DNA of 64,000 nt from Primula veris. Its lineage: Eukaryota > Streptophyta > Magnoliopsida > Ericales > Primulaceae. Each line of letters starts with the position of its first letter. The first letter of the stretch is position 1. The stretch spans positions 18,219,211 through 18,283,210 of the forward strand of contig OY821741.1 in NCBI GenBank assembly GCA_963682055.1. The letters run 5' to 3'. Shown here piece after piece: positions 46,566 through 56,960 of the stretch. The notes under the pieces were generated by a model, which saw only the letters and a list, made by a program, of their open reading frames with translations, did no database searches and was not told where the DNA came from. The position numbers were made by a program, and so were the translations under genes.

Positions 46566-49524
46566 ATGGTGAAGGTAAGTTTATTAATCGTTGTTTTTAT
46601 TAAAACAGTCTGAAAAATATATAAATTAATTTAATTAGGGTAAGTTCAGTGACATTTTACATAAATTAGGGTTATTAATTGTGTTTACCCATTTTATATA
46701 TAAATTAGGGTTCATACTCTATTGTTCATACTCTATTTTTAAATAAAAATTGCGATTCTAATAATATTTGTTGAAAATATTATTCAGACTGTTTATATTC
46801 AGTTGTTTTGGGAATAAAAACATAAAACAGCCTGGAAAAAAGTATTCAGACTGTTTATATTCAGTTGTTTTGGGAATAAAAACATAAAACAGCCTGGAAA
46901 AAAGTATTCAGACTGTTTAGTGATTCAGACTGTTTAGTGATCTATATGTAATTGTTGAAAATATTATTCAGACTGTTTATGTTTAGTGATTCTAATAAAA
47001 TTCGTATTCAGACTGTTTATATTCAGTTATTTTCGTAATAAAATTGGTAAAAATAGTATTCAGACTGTTTATGTTTAGTGATTCTAATAAAATTCGTATT
47101 CAGACTGTTTATATTCAGTTATTTTCGTAATAAAATTGGTAAAAATAGTATTCAGACTGTTTTTATGTTTAGCGATTCTAATAAAATTGGTACTCATACT
47201 CTTTATATTCTAATAGGATTATGTTGGAAAAATACTCAGACTGTTTACTTTCTCTGTATTTTAATATGTGCATGAGTTTACACAGACTGTTTACATACTT
47301 TTTGTTATTGTTTTTAGAAACATATTGCCATCAAACATTCGACAAACCCCAAAAACCAACCATCTGACACCACAAACACCAAAAAAGGCAACATACAGTA
47401 CAAATCAAACCTGGTTACTGTAATCAAGTTCTTTGTCGAAACAAATTTCAATCCGGCACAACTTGAATTAGTTAAGCAACACTGTCCGTTCTGGGAATTG
47501 ATCAATGCTTCTAGAAATGGAGAATTAACCACTAACCAGGCTAGGAAAAGTGATAAAGAATTGTACCAGATGGCCTTGAGGTACGACCGAAACTCACAGG
47601 CCCTTAAGCTAGGTAGATTCACAGTTCCAATAGAGAGAGACCGTGTGCGTGACATTTATGGAATTTCTGGTAATGCTGAAAATCCAATAGCTCTCACAAG
47701 CTTTGCTAAAAACCAAGAAGCCTACCACAGCTTTGTTGAAAGATGCTTTTCAAATAAACTCAACAAATCCAACCTAACCAAAACAGCTATCGTAAAGGCA
47801 TTGAACGAAGCATTGGTATTAACAACAAAAGTTGGTAGAGAGGACGTCGTCCGACTGGTAACATTGTACATGCTAAATGCATTTTTCTTGACGGTGAGCG
47901 GCATGACCATAGCATTGGGGTACTTGAAAATAGTTGCCGGTGACATCAAAGAGATAAAGGAATATGATTGGGCAACTCATATACATGAGAAGCTTATGGA
48001 GTCGCTCAACAACCAAGACCCAAGATCACTGTCCACGTGTCTACTCACGATACCGGTACAATAAAATTACTTCTCAAGACCTTTTTTTATTAGTTCATAC
48101 TCTTTTTTATAAGTTAGTACTCTTTTTATATGTTCATAATGTTCTTAAGTTGTTTATTATTACATCAGACTCTTTATTTATTTCCATTATAAATCAGACT
48201 GTATTATTACTATCATAAATCAGACTGTATTAAATCTCAGTATGTTTAAAAAATATCAAAAAATCTCAGACTGTTTTTACAAAACTGTAAAAACAGTCTG
48301 AATAATACTAAAAACAGTCTGAATAATATATTATTAAATCTCATAATGTATTGTTACTATCATTTAAGACAATATACTAAAAAACAGTCTGAATCATTTA
48401 AAAAACAGTCTGAATCATTTAAAAAACAGTCTGAATCATTTAAAAAACAGTCTGAATCATTTAAGACAATATATTATTGCTCTATCTATCTCAGACTGTT
48501 TTTACAAAAACTGTAAAAAGAGTCTGAATAATACTAGAAACAGTCTGAAAATAGATTATTAAAAATCACACTGTATTGTTACTATCATTTAAATCTCAGA
48601 CTGTATTCTTAAATACTGTATTTCCATCTGTACAGTATGTCATCCTTGAAAAGTTCAATATTTCAAACCCGGACATGACAAAAGAATCTCAGACTGTTTT
48701 TACAAAACTGTAAAAACAGTCTGAATAATACTAAAAACAGTCTGAATAATATATTATTAAATCTCATAATGTATTGTTACTATCATTTAAGACAATATAC
48801 TAAAAAACAGTCTGAATCATTTAAAAAACAGTCTGAATCATTTAAGACAATATATTATTGCTCTATCTATCTCAGACTGTTTTTACAAAAACTGTAAAAA
48901 CAGTCTGAAAATATATTATTAAAAATCAGACTGTATTGTTACTATCATTTAAATCTCAGACTGTATTCTTAAAAACTGTATTTCCATCTGTACAGTATGT
49001 CATCCTTGAAAAGTTCAATATTTCAAAACCGGACATGACAAAAGAAGCATCCACAAAGGCTTTGTGTGTCAAATGGGACGTCTTTTCATTCTTCAAGTTG
49101 TGTTCCTCAAGGTTCACAATTGTAGACCTGTGCAATGAAAAGGTATAACACTATTTCTATACAATTGTAGACTGTTTTTATTCTATCTATACAATTGCTT
49201 CTAAAAACCTTATCATTCTTTAAATTATCATCATAGGGATGTAGAAAACAATCAAAAAACCTCGTTATTTATGATGGTAAAAAGAAGCTACCTCCGAAAC
49301 CAAAGCGATTAACAGATGAGGAGTTGGAGAAAGAGATAGACGAAGATGTTGAAGATCCTCAGAATGTTTACTCTAGTTCAACAGAAGAGGAAGGCTTGGA
49401 AAACTCTGAAAATGAAGGCTCGGAAAACACAGAAGAAGACTCTGGGAGCGAAAACACAGAATGTTTATTCTTTCATCGAACCATTTCATCAATTTCAATC
49501 TTAGCTTATCAATCAGTTCAGTGA
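46566..49524 (+). CDS. Plant-mobile-domain-like MULE protein, truncated
   Basis: Predicted exons: 46566-46574 (Met-Val-Lys), 47318-48055, 48996-49142 and 49237 to a stop at 49522-49524, all phase 0 with GT-AG junctions. Exon 2 resembles the N-terminal region of the Ulp1-protease-like or plant-mobile-domain proteins often carried by plant MULEs: a helix-rich domain with CPFWELI, then VRDIYGISGN and LYMLNAFFLTVSGM. Exon 4 begins basic (KKKLPPKPK) and becomes very acidic (EEEGLENSEN and similar). The expected C-terminal cysteine-protease domain is missing; the frame runs about 20 codons into antisense transposase sequence. The function in transposition is unknown. The exon structure is inferred; family membership is moderate. 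Confidence 0.6.
46575..47317 (+). repeat. Intron 1 of the left MULE gene, packed with TCAGACTGTTT motifs
   Basis: Eleven sense-orientation copies of CAGACTGT plus one inverted copy lie in 743 bp. They sit in two tandem duplications, one of ~61 bp (46785-46907) and one of ~92 bp (46966-47150). Confidence 0.88.
48262..49046 (+). repeat. 424-bp tandem duplication covering intron 2 and the exon 3 start
   Basis: The unit starting AATCTCAGACTGTTTTTACA is at 48262 and again at 48686. Each copy ends with the splice acceptor TTTCCATCTGTACAG and the first ~50 bp of exon 3 coding sequence (exon starts at 48636 or 48996). Only the second copy continues into the full exon. Three hairpins with 16-bp perfect arms lie at 48266-48301, 48689-48724 and 48872-48908. 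Confidence 0.93.
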
Positions 49525-51411
49525 TAGGTAATTCTCTAATATCATTGATCCAATTATTGAATGATTCCACAGCATTGGAAGTTGTCTCACCATATCGCGA
49601 CTTTACACAATATGCTTCGGCCCATTTCATAGGATTGCAATTCTCCATAAATTTATCTATTTTACGACCCCCCATATTGCGCAACAACTTCATATTCTGT
49701 TCAAACAAAGGAATTGTAGCAGAAGTTGCACAAGTTTGCAACAAATTAATAATTTCAGTCCTTTTTGTTCCATCACCCCCACTAAACTTCAATTTCAAAT
49801 TATCCTTCAAATGGCGTAGACAGTAATAATGGTCTGCGTTGGGAAAAATCCGAGACATACCATCCAACAACCCAATATGTCTATCCGAGAAAAATGTCAA
49901 AGGACGGTCATCACCTATAGTTAACTTCAGTTGTTCTAGAAACCAACCCCAATTATCAATATTCTCACTGCTAACAATAGCAAAAGCAAGTGGATACAAC
50001 CCTGTAACATTAAAAAAATCAAAAACAGTCTGAAAATCAAAAACAGTCTGAAAATCAAAAACAGTCTGATAACAAAAACAGTCTGATAACAAAAACAATC
50101 TGATAACAAAAACAGTCTGATAACAAAAACAATCTGGTAACAAAAACATTTTTATAAAACAGTCTGATATAACAAAAGTTGTATATAAAACAGTCTGATA
50201 ACAACACAATTTAGGCTTGTATAACAAAACAGTCTGAACTAAATTTAAAAACAGTCTGAGTTATATAAACCATTAATGTAACAAAAAACAAACAAAAAAA
50301 GAGCTTGAAAAAGGAAAAACAAACCTTTATTGCCATTCTTGCCGACTGCGGACAATAAAACACCCTTATATTTTCCTTTTAAAAATGTTCCGTCAATGAA
50401 AAGCATGGGGCGAACATCCCTAAACCCTTTTATGCAGCCATGAAGAGAGAAAAATACCCTTTTGAATTGATTTGAACCATTCCCATCCTTATCAAGTTCC
50501 AGGACACTGCGACTCCCAGGATTTGTCGATTCTAAACCCACAAAATACCTTTCTAATTGGTTGTATGATTCATCGATATCCCCACTGTGCATTCCGCTAG
50601 ACATTTGGACAGCATTCCAAGCTTTATAATAGCTTATCTCCAACCCATAACCAATCCTTAAATGCGATATTATAGCAGAAGGGGCTAAATTTGGATTTTC
50701 CCTCACATATTCATCCATTATTTTCGATATGAGCTTGCTATTTACATGCTTGTTCAGAGCACCTGGGGCTAACTTTTTGCATGTATGTTGTGATTCAAAC
50801 TTTCTAATCTTAAATTGTTGGTCTGAGGTCCACACACCAGCATATATGTACCAGCTACAGCCAATACTATCCCTCTCTTCACAATAAGCGACCACCCTAA
50901 CCGAGTTATTCCTTCCAAACCAGGGGACATGACCTTCATATATACAAAATTTCCGTAATGACTCTCTAAAGTGATCAGCACAACTAAAAATCTGCCCAAC
51001 CCCAGTTATCAAGTTTGCCCACTCACTCGTTTTATAAACCTTCCTAACAGCTAAACTAGAACCTGCATCACACCAATCATCATCATCCGAAAATTCAGAA
51101 CAATCAGCACTTATTTCCTTCGAAGTACCAACAGTGCAAGTGGATACAGTCCCAACAAAAACTAGAATCTCTACTATTTTTTTTCCCAACACGTTAAACA
51201 GAGCGACCATATCTTTCAACTCATCATCCGATCTCAATAAACATCGCTCATCTCTAATTGCTAAGTAGGTTAGAGACACTGAATCCAAATTCAAGCTAAA
51301 CCTATTACTTATTGTATGTAATAACTCCGCATAGGTCATACGCTTATTCAGAGCAACAGGGACACATTGATCATTATATCGACAATACATTACTAAATCA
51401 AACGAATCCAT
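49373..51411 (-). CDS. MULE (Mutator-like) transposase, C-terminally truncated
   Basis: Minus strand, exons 51411-50325 and 50001-49373 with a phase-1 GT-AG intron; 570 codons. Order: N-terminal PB1-like region (MDSFDLVMYCRYND), acidic linker with DDDDW, MuDR DNA-binding region (FESQHTCKK), then the DDE domain: first Asp in MLFIDGTFLKG, second in LTFFSDRHIG with CLRH nearby, and Glu in NAVESFNNW. The start at 51411 is chosen because a splice acceptor sits 12 bp upstream and the domain begins there. The usual C-terminal SWIM zinc finger is absent: after KWFDER the frame runs out-of-family, antisense to the neighbouring gene. Catalytic residues survive, so binding or cutting activity is possible but unproven. 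Confidence 0.88.
50002..50324 (-). repeat. Transposase intron packed with TCAGACTGTTT motifs
   Basis: Nine copies of the octamer, all in sense orientation for the transposase (ACAGTCTG on the plus strand), plus degenerate ACAATCTG variants at 50096-50135. They make the intron appear open in one frame, which is an artefact. Confidence 0.88.
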
Positions 51412-51433
51412 CAGAAAAAATACCTGTGCACAA

Positions 51434-52290
51434 AAACAGTATGAAGTATTAAATTTTAATAATAAACGCAATTGATCTCTAAAAACCTAACAAAAACCTA
51501 CATTGTGTTACAAAAAACAGTCTGAGTTATTATATAATAAGAATACAATAGCTCAGACTGTTTATAATAACTCAGACTGTTTTCTGTAACTCTAGAATAC
51601 AATAGCTCAGACTGTTTTTAAAAACAGTCTGAATACAAGAAAAAACAGTATGAACTCTTAAATTTTAACAATACAAAATCATACAGAACAGTCTGAATTA
51701 TTATAATAAACACTGTTTTTTAAAACAGTCTGAATACAAGAAAAAAACAGTATGAAGTATTGAATTTTAATAATAAACGCAATTGATCTCTAAAAACCTA
51801 ACAAAAACCTACATTGTGTTACAAAAAACAGTCTGAGTTATTATATAATAAGAATACAATAGCTCAGACTGTTTATAATAACTCAGACTGTTTTCTGTAA
51901 CTCTAGAATAAATAGCTCAGACTGTTTTTAAAAACAGTCCGAATACAAGAAAAAACAGTATGAACTCTTGAATTTTAACAATACAAAATCATACAGAACA
52001 GTCTGAATTATTATAATAAACACTGTTTTTTAAAACAGTCTGAATGCAAGAAAAAAACAGTATAAAGTATTGAATTTTAATAATAAACGCAATTGATCTC
52101 TAAAAACCTAACCAAAACATGCATTGTGTTACAGAAAACAGTCTGAGTTATTATATAACAAGAAATACAGTAGCTCAGACTGTTTATTAATAACTCAGAC
52201 TGTTTTCTGTAACTCTTGAATACAATAGCTCAAACTGTTTTTTTAAAACAGTCTGAATAAATCATACATTGTGTTAGAAAATTCTGATTT
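51434..52290. repeat. ~310-bp triplicated leader region of the transposase gene
   Basis: The unit beginning (A)AAACAGTATGAAGTATT occurs at 51434, 51746 and 52054 (periods ~312 and ~308). Each unit contains CAATTGATCTCTAAAAACCT and paired CAGACTGT / ACAGTCTG motifs. It lies between the right terminus and the transposase start, so it is probably in a 5-prime leader intron. Confidence 0.9.
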
Positions 52291-52574
52291 ATTATTTATT
52301 ATAATAAATCTCTAAAACCTAAATTCAGCAAAGCAATTTGAGCTAAACTCAGCAAGAAAAACGAAGCTAGCAATAAAAAAACAGTTTGAAGAGAGAGAAC
52401 CTGTCTGTCGAGAGAGAGAGATATACAGAAATTTGATAAAATTCGTTCAGTGAGAGAGATATACAGCTAATAGTGTATATAGATGGTTTAGAGAGAGAGA
52501 GATGGAGAGAAACGGTTTAGAGAGAGAGAGATAGATACAACTGTTTAAAAAAACAGAATATGTATAGTATATAT

Positions 52575-52690
52575 ATAGTGGACCAATCCTTAATTAGTTT
52601 CATAAATAATGGACCAATCCTTAAATGAATTTTATAGCTGGACCAATCCTTAAATACTTTTGTTTTCGTGGACCAATCCTTAATTTTCTC
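52575..52690 (-). repeat. Right terminal inverted repeat of the two-gene MULE
   Basis: Four copies of TGGACCAATCCTTAA, the inverse of the left-end unit. It is preceded by GA-rich sequence (52390-52535) that reads as a CT-rich leader for the transposase. Confidence 0.9.
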
Positions 52691-52699
52691 ATAAATAAA

Positions 52700-53763
52700 T
52701 TCAACCAGTTCCGTTGTTCCAAATATACACATGGGTAATAAAATAAACCAAATATTACTCAAGTAAACCCCGATAAGAAGTTCAACAAATATTACATTTC
52801 ATAAATTAAAATTAGATATGTACCCGAACAGAAGTACAAGAATTTGTACTTTTAACTATTGTTTACACCATAAATTTATACTTTTGAATAATTATTTATT
52901 AATAACAACTCTTACATAATTTATTAAAGTAATTTTATTCTTCATATGAAAGCCTAGAAACTCTAATAAAAGAGTGATGTGACGAATTGACAAGTGTCAA
53001 CGTCTTATTGGATAAAAAAAGGTCATAAATTACGAGAAAGAGCAAAATTTCTAAAGTTATAGAGTACATCTGTTTAGAAGAATGGTCATAACTATCGAAT
53101 TTAATTCAGAATTTGCTTCCTAATATGATCATGAAAAGCTAAAAAGAAGTCCTATATTTATTCATCGATATATTTTTCTCAATACTTCCGTTTGAAGGCT
53201 GAACAGCGCAATGCAATGCAATTGTATTACAGAAACACACCTAGAACAATGCATTGCAAGTATTTGTGGAAGTACTTTGATGAGATGGATATGGTCATGT
53301 TCATACATGGGGTTCAGTTCCTTGCCTGACTAAAGTTTTTGGAAAAGAAAAAACGATAACTCTCACAAGAAGCACGCATAGACTTAACAAGCCAGAAGAA
53401 ATTTGAGGAGAGGTCTGTAAAGTGGTGAGAGAAGAGGTACGGGAAGAGCTACGGGAAGAGTTGCATGAAGTGGTAAGAAAGAGGTGCCAAAAGTGTTACA
53501 AGAGTGATCCGAGAAGAAAATCGTGAAGAGTTTGGAGAAGAGTTTAACGATAAATTCAAACAAATAGAATAATAATGTCCAGAGTTAGAGGTACAAGTTT
53601 GCATAGGGGGAAACACAGTCCAAAGATCTCTCATCTGAAAATATCCTGCCTGAAAAACAGTACCCATTCACGTAATTGTTTGATTGATTGCTTTTACTCA
53701 AATTTATCTCCTCTAAGTATCATCTGATGGACCAGGCCCTCAGAGGAGCACTCGCGACAAGCA
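52700..53763. other. Spacer with a decayed Glu/Arg-rich frame
   Basis: Mostly non-coding. Around 53415-53500 the plus strand reads a helical EEVREELREELHEVV piece in a broken frame, possibly a Gag fragment. The last ~20 bp (53746-53768) read as the final codons of a Gypsy integrase tail, continued at 55143 beyond the solo LTR. Confidence 0.45.
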
Positions 53764-53768
53764 TGTAC

Positions 53769-55142
53769 TGTTGGAAAAAAATTGTAGGAAAACATGTTTT
53801 TAAACATGGTTGTTTCAAGTGGTCAGAGACCATCTTTGAGTCAATTTTCGATGCGAATACTCAGTTTTTCTGAGGCCATACTCAAAGCGTTTGAGTAGCT
53901 CGTACGACGAGTTTCGCAACGGTATATCGCATGACCTATTCGGAGGAAGGGTGTGAATGATAATTGGACTCGAAGGTTGATACTCGAAAGAGGAAATAAA
54001 GTCAATGCTGGAAAATGAGAAAAGAAATGGGATTTAACCCATGAGGGTTATCCCACATTGAAAAATCATGAGTGATTTTTACAATATATATACTAAGGTA
54101 TCCCATGTGGATATTAAGTAGTGTGTCCACATACACATGTGTGTCCACATACACATGTGTGTATTGTGTACCACACATGGGCTTGCTCGGTCGGGCGGGC
54201 TTGCTCGTCGGGTTTTTAGCTCAACGGGAAAAAGTGCGCCTGTTCCAGTTCGGGAAAAGTGTTCCTGTTCGGGAAAAGCGTGCCTGTTCGGGAAAAGCGT
54301 GCCTGTTCGGGAAAAGCTTCCAGCAAAGCTGTAACTGTTGCAATAAATATGAATTCATTGCAAAGTTAATACTGCCGTTTCGAATTTCGAAAACTGACAG
54401 TAGTAAAGTGACTTTAATGGCTGAGATACTCAGCAAGCCTATAAATAGGCAGACCCCCCCACATGTCAAAAATACAACATTCTGAAATCAAGATAACCAC
54501 CCACCAACAGCTCGACCTTGACTCGTCGCCAGTTTCCGGCGAGTCATCCGAGACGTTTTACCTTGGGATCGAAGCGCCAACGCAACCAGAAACATAAAGG
54601 TGGTTGGGCGAATATCGGTTAAGGGCATATTGTTAACAGTAGCATCGTCTTGTTTTATTTACATTCTGTCCATTTCTTTTACGCCTTTTAATTCTGTCCA
54701 TTTCATTTACGTATTTCAATTCTGTCCTTTTTTATTTCAGTATTTCAATTGCTGTCCTTAGCTGTAGTTTTTAATTCTGTTTGTACCTTTCTGTAATTAG
54801 TTTAAAGTTCTGTTTTTTGCTGTAATTACTATTCTGTAATTAGATTCTGTAATTAGATTAGTTTCAATTCAGTCCTGTACTTTCAATTTAAAACAGAACA
54901 GTCCGGCTGTTAAGTTTATACTTTCCAGTCCGGCAGTTTCTATTTATTGCAATTCAATACATCAGATTATTAATTAATAATAATCTGATAATGTTTGCTT
55001 TAATTAATTTTCAGTACCTACATGTTGTAATCAGTTTATTGTATTCCAATTTGGAAATTAATAAAGATTACACTGGTTTTATTTAATTCTTGTTTAGTTC
55101 TTTATTTATTATTAATTGTTATTTCATACACGGAAACCAACA
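53769..55142 (+). mobile_element. Solo LTR (1,374 bp)
   Basis: TGTTGG to CCAACA with the perfect 5-bp target duplication TGTAC at 53764-53768 and 55143-55147. It includes short tandem repeats (CATACACATGTGTGTCCA near 54127 and a ~19-bp GCCTGTTCGGGAAAAGC series at 54236-54316) and a TATA-type CTATAAATAG at 54439. No internal region is present, so it is the product of LTR-LTR recombination. The 137-codon frame at 54072 crosses repeats and has no domain. Confidence 0.93.
54236..54316. repeat. ~19-bp tandem repeat in the solo LTR
   Basis: About four copies of a GTGCCTGTTCGGGAAAAGC unit, the last two identical. Located upstream of the LTR TATA box. Confidence 0.9.
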
Positions 55143-55179
55143 TGTACCAGCCAAGTTGAATGATTATGTGGCGCGTTAA

Positions 55180-55490
55180 CATCTATATTTACTTTATGTT
55201 TTTATTTGCTCGTTTAGCATATTTAAAGACTTGTTTGCACGTTCTATTTGGTTTAAGACTTGTAACTAATTGTAGTTGGGCCTACCGGTGTTTTCCAATA
55301 GCAATTCGGTCCTTCTCTTATGTCTAGGGCTAACCTCCTAAGAATGCATAACAATAAAATTACAAAAAACTTAAGCTTTCTCTCTCTCTTTTATATATAA
55401 AGTAGGGGAACTTGTCTTTTCAATTAGCGTGAGTTGGACTTGATCTCGGTTAGCACCGTTAGAGCTAACCCGTGGTGGTTGAGTCCATCA
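55180..55490 (+). repeat. Gypsy LTR (left copy)
   Basis: Shares TTTAAAGACTTGTTTGCAC and AGTTGGGCCTAC(C/G)GGTGTTTTCC with 58487-58690. The left boundary is uncertain because integrase-tail sequence precedes both copies. It ends GAGTCCATCA just before the primer site. Confidence 0.65.
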
Positions 55491-55492
55491 TT

Positions 55493-55506
55493 TGGTATTC
55501 AGAGCC
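55493..55506 (+). other. Gypsy primer-binding site
   Basis: TGGTATTCAGAGCC differs from the standard initiator-methionine site TGGTATCAGAGCC by one inserted T, in line with a decayed element. Confidence 0.75.
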
Positions 55507-55546
55507 TTATTGCTAACGAGATATTTTTTTCCGAAGGGAGGAGACG

Positions 55547-56400
55547 ATGGAGAAAATTTCATTTATACGGATGGGGAAAGAATTAAAGGATATGGTAGAA
55601 TCATCGAGGCGGATGGCAGAAACACTCAAGGGTCTAAGATGGGGGCGTGCGACTGTCGGGCGCACACCAAACCCTAGAAGGCGAGTGGCTGCAAATTGCA
55701 CACCAGCCACACCCAAACTGCCCGACAGGCAGCAGTGACACAACCCGAGGGGGCCGACCCTCACACGGACAAAAACCTAAACCGTTAACCCATGCGGAAG
55801 CCCAAACCATGATAGTTGTTAAACCTAGTTGGGCATCCGAGGTGGAGGCAGAGGACGATAAAAATATTCGACATAAGAAGGGTAAATGGCTGAATAACCT
55901 CCAGGGAATAACATGCCCGAAGTTCGAAAAAGGGGACCCGGACGAGTGGTTAGACCACACGCGACAATATTTTTCCAAGGTGGGTATTCAAGGAAGTAGG
56001 AAGGCTCAATACGCCGTTTTGTGTCTCGAGGGGGACGTGAATATTTGGTGGCGCACGTTGCTGGACCATAGGCATGGGACAACCATACCATGGGATAATT
56101 TTGTTCATGCGATTCAAAAAAGGTTGGGAATCGTGAGGATTTTAGCAAAAGTCTGGATCGTCTTTACCAAACAGGATCATTAGAAGATTATATTGACGAT
56201 TTGAATCGTATTAGCGCCGAATTTTTGTGACTCTCCAACAAGCATGCTTTATCCATTTTCTGTCGAGGGTTACGTAGTATATTCAGTAGAGATGTCTTTA
56301 GCATGTGACCTCGAACTCTAACTGAAGCTATTCAACTTGCCAAGCACTTCGACGAACTAGTCTGGAAGGAGGGGACTGTCGGTCAGGTGGGGCCCATGGA
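55547..56400 (+). pseudogene. Gypsy gag remnant
   Basis: Starts MEKISFIRMGKELKD at 55547, shifts frame near 55650-55740, and from ~55880 shows the retrotransposon Gag core: CPKFEKGDPDEWLDHTRQYF, then VLCLEGDVNIWW and a W-F-AI-KR-like segment. A further frameshift occurs near 56130, after which LYQTGSLEDYIDDLNR-type sequence continues. No CCHC knuckle was seen. It is not translatable as one protein. Confidence 0.75.
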
Positions 56401-56429
56401 ACAAGGGCTAATGTTCTAGCTATCGGAAC

Positions 56430-56960
56430 CCGGAAGGGTACGATGAATTTTCAAGGTAAAACTGACTACGCGGAGGTAACAATATTAATTGATTTGGGTG
56501 CAACCCATAATTTTATTCATTACCATCTGGATGAATTATTAGGACTGGTTTCAAAACGCACAGAATTTTTTTTACCCGTTTGGCAAACGAATTTTGTTTG
56601 GAAAGTGTAATATTATGTGAGAATATACAAAATTGTTATTGATGGGTTTCCTAGCATGGTCACGTTTATTGCATTATCCTTGCATGGATTAGAGGTGATA
56701 TTGGGAATTCTTTGGTTAAGAAATTTGGGACCCGTGGTATGTGATTTTGAGGTTAACTCGTTAGAGTTTACCGTAAAAGTGGTACGACATTTTTTAAAGA
56801 GCCAATCGAAAGCAGGTACACCAAGCGGACATCAGCACTCTGTCGATGAGGGGGACCACACAGTTGTGATGCCTTTGGGCCCAGCTGCACTCGCCCAGAC
56901 ACCACCTCGGGCTGCAGGTGTAGTGATGGTGGGGGATGAGGAGTCGATAAATATTTTATC
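56430..56960 (+). pseudogene. Gypsy protease remnant joined to post-polymerase sequence
   Basis: The aspartic protease active site DLGATHNFI is intact at 56491-56517, and GLEVILGILWLRNLGP follows at 56692-56739, the end of the protease fold. A stop separates them at 56608. After FLKSQSKAG the frame continues with an Ala/Pro-rich stretch and then NDKYLGEIKRKL, which belongs after RNase H. The usual ~500-residue reverse transcriptase/RNase H is missing. Confidence 0.75.

Larger units (their letters stand above)
46294..52690. mobile_element. Two-gene MULE with convergent genes (6,397 bp)
   Basis: Perfect 9-bp target duplication ATAAATAAA at 46285-46293 and 52691-52699. Left end GGGTAAATTTTGGATTGGTC; inverted right end GAGAAAATTAAGGATTGGTC. 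Terminal regions (46294-46385 and 52575-52690) are built of three and four copies of TTAAGGATTGGTCCA. CT-rich leaders follow at both ends. A plant-mobile-domain-like gene reads inward from the left and a MULE transposase reads inward from the right; their 3-prime ends collide near 49460. The layout resembles MuDR. Because both genes have lost their ends, it is probably no longer autonomous. Confidence 0.93.

Noticed and set aside
48262..49000. CRISPR-like array of short repeats
   Set aside because: Motif spacing is irregular, orientation is mixed, there are no unique fixed-length spacers, and the context is a eukaryotic transposon intron.
49461..50033. Plus-strand frames of 121 and 64 codons
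   Set aside because: They are antisense to the conserved transposase DDE exon on the minus strand.
46294..52690. Reading the element as a bacterial-type or viral system
   Set aside because: GT-AG introns, 9-bp target duplications and MULE DDE motifs place it firmly among plant DNA transposons.
54072..54485. 137-codon frame in the solo LTR
   Set aside because: It crosses tandem repeats and the LTR promoter region, is Cys/Gly/Lys low complexity in part, and has no domain.
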